From NCBI RefSeq assembly GCF_010093535.1, contig NW_022985176.1, positions 1,261,493 through 1,325,492 of the forward strand: DNA of 64,000 bases, given 5' to 3'. Origin of the DNA: Lindgomyces ingoldianus. Lineage: Eukaryota > Ascomycota > Dothideomycetes > Pleosporales > Lindgomycetaceae. Below the pieces are notes generated by a model. The model had not been told where the DNA came from, did not search any database, and was given only the letters and a program-made list of their open reading frames with translations. Both the position numbers and the translations under genes were made by a program. This document shows positions 59,840-64,000 of the stretch, in pieces. Positions within the stretch are counted from its first letter, which is position 1; every line of letters starts with the position of its first letter.

Positions 59840-61492
59840 CTACCTCTGTTCTTTCCGCCCATTCTGACGCTTCAAGAGCTGAAAGTACTCTCCTTTCCTT
59901 CTAATTAACTCCTGGTGTGTGCCTCTTTCAACAATATCGCCATCTTTGATAAAGAGAATCAAATCCGCATCCATGATGGTGGATAGCCGGTGGGCTACAA
60001 AAAACATCGTTCGTCCAGATCGAAGCATCTGGAACACCTCCTGAACTTGCGCCTCTGTTGATGAGTCCATAGCACTTATTGCCTCGTCAAGGATGACAAT
60101 CTTTGACTTCCTCACTAGTAGCCGTGCAATAGCCACGCGTTGAAGTTCGCCGCCGGAAAGCTTTACGCCTCGTTCCCCGACTTTGGTATTGTAGCCGTCA
60201 GGACGGGACATGACATTTCCATGAAGCGCCGCGTCTTTGCATGCATCAATGACTTCCTCATCTGTTGCGCCAGGTCTTGAGTACCGAACATTCTCGAGAA
60301 TTGTTTGATTGAAAAGGCAAGGATCTTGAGGAACGACACCGAGAACATTCCGTAAGCTTCTAAGAGTAACGTCGCGTAGATCTTGATTATCAATCAAGAT
60401 AGATCCACCCGTTACATCGTAGAAACGGCAGATCAGTTTGAGTAAGGTCGATTTTCCGGCTCCCGTCTTACCAACGAAGGCAACCGTCTTACCGGGTGTC
60501 GCCTCAAAGTTGATACCATTGAGAATTTTCTTCCCTGTTGAACTATAGGAAAACTCAGCGTTACAGAACTCAATCTTCCCGGTGGATACTTCGAGTTCGT
60601 ATGAGTTCGGTTGATCTGAAACTGACGGTTTCGTGCGGAGCAACTGTAACAGGCGTTCTGCGTCGATGAAAATTGATGTCATGTTAGAGTGGGGCCATGC
60701 TATCATCTCAAGAGGGTACGTCATCGTTGCCCAGAAAGATCCAAGGGTGACAAAATCGCCAGTTGAGGCATCCCCAGAGGAAATTTTTCGTATCGCGAGG
60801 AGTGAGGCGCTGAGTAAACTCAGGAACATGATTAGTGCCTCAACTGCATTTCCCGAATTCATCCAGTTTCGGTACGCCCGTTTAGCATTGAGCGAGTCCT
60901 GAACAGCTCTGGAGTAACGATCTTTCTCTGATTCAACCTGGTTGAAGTACAAAACCGTCTGTCAGTTCCTAAGAGACTCATTCACTACGTTGCTCTCAGC
61001 CCGGGATGTCTCTTTGTAGGCTCGCCGGCGAAGCTGTGTCCAGTTCGTGAGCTTGATCGTAATACACACGTATGAAATGCCGACAATGAGGGTCGTGAAG
61101 GCTACATACTCATCGAATAGAGATGTAACATAGCACACAGCCACGACAAGGTCAACGACAACGGGAGGTATTTTGAGGAGGAATAATTTTGCAAGGTCAT
61201 TGATTGAATTGCCTTGTTCAACAGCTCTAATGATCTCTGCGGAATCTTTGTTGCTGTGGAAATCCATGGAAAGTGTCATAACATGTTTGAAGGCAAGACG
61301 GCAAACTTCTTGGTATGAAAAATTCTGAACTTCCATAAGAGCCCTGCTTTTGATGATTCCAAGGCGCCCAGCAGTGTCCCTGAGCCAGGAGAGAAGAATC
61401 CAGATTCCGATTTCGTAGCAGGCTCTATCGAAATCGCGGTCACCGTACTTTACTGCAGGGGTCAGAAACCAATTCGATAGAATTACCTCCAT
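59840..61492 (-). pseudogene. HMT1/ATM-type ABC transporter, 5'-truncated with an in-frame TGA
   Basis: One frame runs from 61492 to 59840, broken by a single TGA at 60962-60964. The stop sits in ESLRN-stop-QTVLYFNQVE, where homologues have Trp (NWETV-type), so TGG became TGA. The membrane part is recognisable (FAFKHV-like block AFKHVMTLSMDFHSNKDSAE, TSRAESNVVNESLRN). The nucleotide-binding domain is complete: Walker A GKTGAGKST, Q-loop VVPQDPCLFN, signature LSGGELQRVAIAR, Walker B KIVILDEAISAMDS and H-loop FVAHRLSTI. About 250-300 N-terminal residues with the first membrane spans are missing, because the acetyltransferase gene begins 74 bp upstream. Intact relatives move glutathione conjugates or phytochelatin-metal complexes across vacuolar or mitochondrial membranes. 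Stop readthrough cannot be excluded, but the truncation favours a dead gene. Confidence 0.75.
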
Positions 61493-61565
61493 TCAATTTC
61501 ATTAGTTAAAAAACGTGACATTGCCCCTTCGTTCATATGGCATTTGCAGCTCGGACCACTTGGGC

Positions 61566-62425
61566 TCAAGACGTAGCATTCCGGCGCAATGAATTAGACC
61601 TAGACCGAGAACGACGCCTTGCTTGCAGAATAAGAATAAATTCATGGCCATCTAAAAGTTCACCCAAAGGCCAGTCCATCGACTCCCGCACCCATGCTAA
61701 TGCTTCAAGTGGCTCTTCATGGTCGACGAAGAATCCAGTATCAACACTAGACACAAGACCACTAGTATCTTCAGAACCAAAAAGCTTACCCTGTAGCTTA
61801 GCATCCCGAACATAACCTACTGGCGAGGCTTTTATTATCGATTGTGCGTTGTCTTTCATGAACTCGAGTGAGGCAGTATCGATCGGCCCTGGTGGAGGTG
61901 AGTAATCAGATTCAAGGACGGTGGCATGCACTCACTCTTGTATGCTCTTGACGCAGCTAGACAAGCAGCTGGATGGGAGCTCATAACACCGTAAACATCG
62001 TCCCCATCTAGTCTGACCTCGTCGAGAAGTCCAGCAGCAAGTCCACGTTCACGGTAGTCGCGGTGAACGACTAACTGAGTGATCCAGCAAATAGTCCTGC
62101 CATCAACAGACCATCGACAGGCGAACGCGTTACCAGCGAGATGACCGTTAACGGTGACTCTAACATATGAAGAGATTTTGCTGGGGAGATATTTGTTTTG
62201 AAGCCTTTCTTTGCTTAGCCGAATGGGACGACCTAATCGCGATGGTCAGTTTAGTAGCACAACTTGTGACACGGAATACCTACCTGCTTTCGCAAACTTT
62301 CCCATTCGCTCTGCCGCATGTTCGCCCCAAACGCCATAATTCTCGGAGAAGAGCTTCGCGGCTTCATCGAGCATCTCATCCGTGACTTCGTCACTCTTAA
62401 ATCCTTCATAAACCTTCTTGTCCAT
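61566..62425 (-). CDS. GNAT-family N-acetyltransferase
   Basis: There are three exons: 62425-62284, 62232-61936 and 61888-61566. The introns are 51 and 47 bp with matching phases, and the product is about 253 residues. I chose the ATG at 62425 (MDKKVYEGFKSDEVTDEMLD); an in-frame ATG 11 codons upstream adds a basic stretch. The acetyl-CoA fold is seen as YVRVTVNGHLAGNAFACRW, then ICWITQLVVHRDYRERGLAA (the V-x-x-x-x-R-x-x-G-x-A motif of GNAT motif A), then GVMSSHPAACLAASRAY. The C-terminal part (IIKASPVGYVRDAKLQGKLF, FVDHEEPLEALAWVRE, LLDGHEFILIL) is typical of a fungal GNAT subgroup whose acceptor is not known to me. The last 20 residues are Arg/Ser-rich and unusual. It is tandem with the ABC remnant. 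Confidence 0.82.
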
Positions 62426-62736
62426 GTTCAGGGGACCTCTTCGCCTGCGCGTACACATGCTGTTGGTGCGATGGTCTGAATCTGAGGCTTGAGGGTAAAT
62501 GCGACTGATTTTCGTGCACGCGTCGACGATTTCATCGGGGTGGTATCAGGCTAAATATTCTAATAGTGGCGAGGAATGTCGAGAAGCGTGGTTTCGGAGG
62601 TCCTCAATGTGTCCCGTCATGCAGGATTCAGAGAGCGCTTATCCCAGACAGAGAAGAGTGGGATTGCAGGTTTCGCGTGCGTACAGTTCATACACGCTAA
62701 AAACTCGCTTAAAAGTAGAAAGTGTTATGTTAGCTT

Positions 62737-62809
62737 TTAACTTTTTTATATCCAGCTTAACTTTTTTATGTCTAGCTTAACTTTTATATATGTAAGGTTA
62801 ACTTTTAGC
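62737..62809. repeat. Degenerate tandem repeat, 20-bp unit, about 3.6 copies
   Basis: The units are ttaacttttttatatccagc, ttaacttttttatgtctagc, then a shortened ttaacttttatatatgtaagg-like copy and a partial ttaacttttagc. The unit differences are mostly transitions. Confidence 0.7.
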
Positions 62810-63237
62810 TACAAAGCTAGTATGTAAAAGGTAATAGCCCTATAATAAGAAGTAGAAGACATAAATAGCAGTGTAAGTATATTTTAATTATAAATTAGAA
62901 GCATATCTAGCGTATTCTAAAATATAATTATAATTAAGCTTTTTTATATCTAGTTAGAAACTTACTAATTTATATTTATAATGTCTTTAAATACTATACT
63001 TTCTTTTATGCTTTTTTTTTTATAAAAGTTATCTAGTAATACTACTGCCTAGTTAAGTAAGCTTAAACCTTAGTTAATAGTTTTATAATTAATACATAAA
63101 ATGTTGAATGGGCTCCGACAGCTAGCTGCTTATGGTATGAGCACTTAAGTAGCAGGAGTAAGAGTGGTGTACGGTGTGCACAGCGTACGAGGTAGGTAAG
63201 GTGAGGGCAACATGTTTCTGGTTCTATTGCTCTTGTC

Positions 63238-63257
63238 TTTCCTCCGTACGGAGGAAA
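63238..63257. repeat. 20-bp perfect palindrome
   Basis: tttcctccgtacggaggaaa reads the same on both strands with no spacer. It could be a dimeric protein-binding site or chance. Confidence 0.7.
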
Positions 63258-63825
63258 AGGGGGATATCTAGATGTTCGCGCACAGAGGTTCGCGCACAAG
63301 CATCATGTGACAGAGATACGTGATCCTGCTCGTGCGCGATCGCTCGTATCCAGACTGTGACGCTGCTGCTGCGTACAGACACTGGCAACTTTTCTTTTTG
63401 TCCAAAGAGTTGCCTTCCGTACGCGTTACCTCCCTTCTGCCTGTGTAGGTCTATCTAATTACATTCTGCCTTTACTCCACCCCATTTGTTAGGACTTGCC
63501 TCAGTGATGCCGTACGTTAAGATAGGCTAGTTGCGCCATGTGGATAGCTCTATGAATGGTGTAGAGCGTTTTGGGCTATTGTTGTCTAGCCTTTGTGCGC
63601 TTGCCTTGTGAGTGATTTAGCAGTGTACAAACTGTTTCGTGCGGGGTTTTGTGCCGGAATGGTGTGGGATCTTTGCGTAGGCAGGTGCGTAGGGAGGTGT
63701 ATATAATAAGGTCTCCCCTCCTCCTTTACCTTCTCTTCTTTATCCTTCACTCTCTAAGCCCTACTGTACCATTCCCTGGCTCTTTTCTCTTTTTGTACGG
63801 TGCTGACAGTGACAGATACTCCCGC

Positions 63826-63828
<3 letters not shown>

Positions 63829-63898
<70 letters not shown>
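63829..63898. repeat. Compound microsatellite (CA)23(GA)12
   Basis: Uninterrupted CA repeats from 63829 to 63874 are followed by GA repeats to 63898, whose last A is the A of an ATG. The exact copy number is liable to sequencing slippage. Confidence 0.9.
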
Positions 63899-64000
63899 TG
63901 TCTCTCCAGCCTTCCTCCTCTACCTCCAGCGCCGTTAGTGCGGGCGTCTTCGACGTCCTTGTGCAGTCTGGCGGCCCGGGGCGCATCCGCGTCACCCTCC
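63898..64000 (+). CDS. 5' end of an unrecognised ORF, cut by the window edge
   Basis: ATG at 63898 opens a frame to the window end (34 codons): a Ser-rich start (MSLQPSSSTSSAVSAG), then VFDVLVQSGGPGRIRVTL. Codon use looks coding, with GC-rich third positions unlike the AT-rich DNA just upstream. A TATA-like box is about 195 bp upstream. It could be a host gene or the first ORF of an element not yet affected by RIP. Too little is visible to decide. Confidence 0.35.

Larger units (their letters stand above)
62426..63897. other. Right-end spacer with AT-rich patch, then normal-GC sequence
   Basis: 62700-63110 is very AT-rich with RIP-like wording and short tandem repeats. From about 63115 composition returns to normal, and a TATA-like tataataag at 63702 lies about 195 bp before the ATG at 63898, so 63115-63897 may be the promoter or LTR of the element or gene that starts at the edge. 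Confidence 0.4.

Overview
The window is nuclear DNA of a filamentous ascomycete (Pezizomycotina). The evidence is the gene set (a White Collar-2 photoreceptor partner, RAD50, a fungal TRK potassium transporter, exo-beta-1,3-glucanase), short GT-AG introns mostly of 44-150 bp with CTNAC-type branch points, and old transposons full of C-to-T / G-to-A changes and stop codons, as left by repeat-induced point mutation (RIP). A Leotiomycete-like species is a guess from overall feel only. Exon borders were worked out by hand from splice signals, reading-frame phase and family knowledge; no alignment was run.

Layout. 0-3 kb: a frameshifted aminoglycoside-phosphotransferase-like fragment and a RIP-decayed Fot1/pogo transposon. 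3-8.2 kb: a small predicted tail-anchored protein, a DUF1479 oxygenase-fold protein (minus) and, divergent from it, a GH1 beta-glucosidase. 8.2-12.9 kb: a gene-poor stretch leading to a bZIP transcription factor. 15.8-28.7 kb: a 2-oxoglutarate/Fe(II) oxygenase, a senescence/spartin-domain protein divergent from a TRK transporter, and a conserved unknown protein with a C-terminal cysteine cluster. 29.1-36.5 kb: one 8-exon gene for a protein of about 2341 residues that joins an SF1 helicase, an NFX1-type zinc finger and three CbbX-like AAA ATPase modules. This is the most striking gene in the window. 37.5-43.7 kb: wc-2 and rad50, head to head. 45.7-49.6 kb: a secreted GH5 exo-beta-1,3-glucanase and an F-box/ankyrin protein.

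From about 49.6 kb the window turns into an accessory, decaying region. It holds orphan ORFs, a broken gene with a WW-like start and a nuclease-like D...ExK pattern, a 2.5 kb AT-rich RIP island carrying a clean 204-bp solo LTR, a 5'-truncated HMT1-type ABC transporter with an in-frame stop, an intact-looking GNAT acetyltransferase, a second AT-rich patch, and the start of an unrecognised ORF behind a (CA)23(GA)12 microsatellite at the right edge.

There is no operon logic here. The meaningful contexts are divergent pairs sharing an upstream region: DUF1479/beta-glucosidase, senescence protein/TRK, cysteine-cluster protein/helicase-AAA, and wc-2/rad50. I saw no CRISPR array, no rRNA and no tRNA that I could support.
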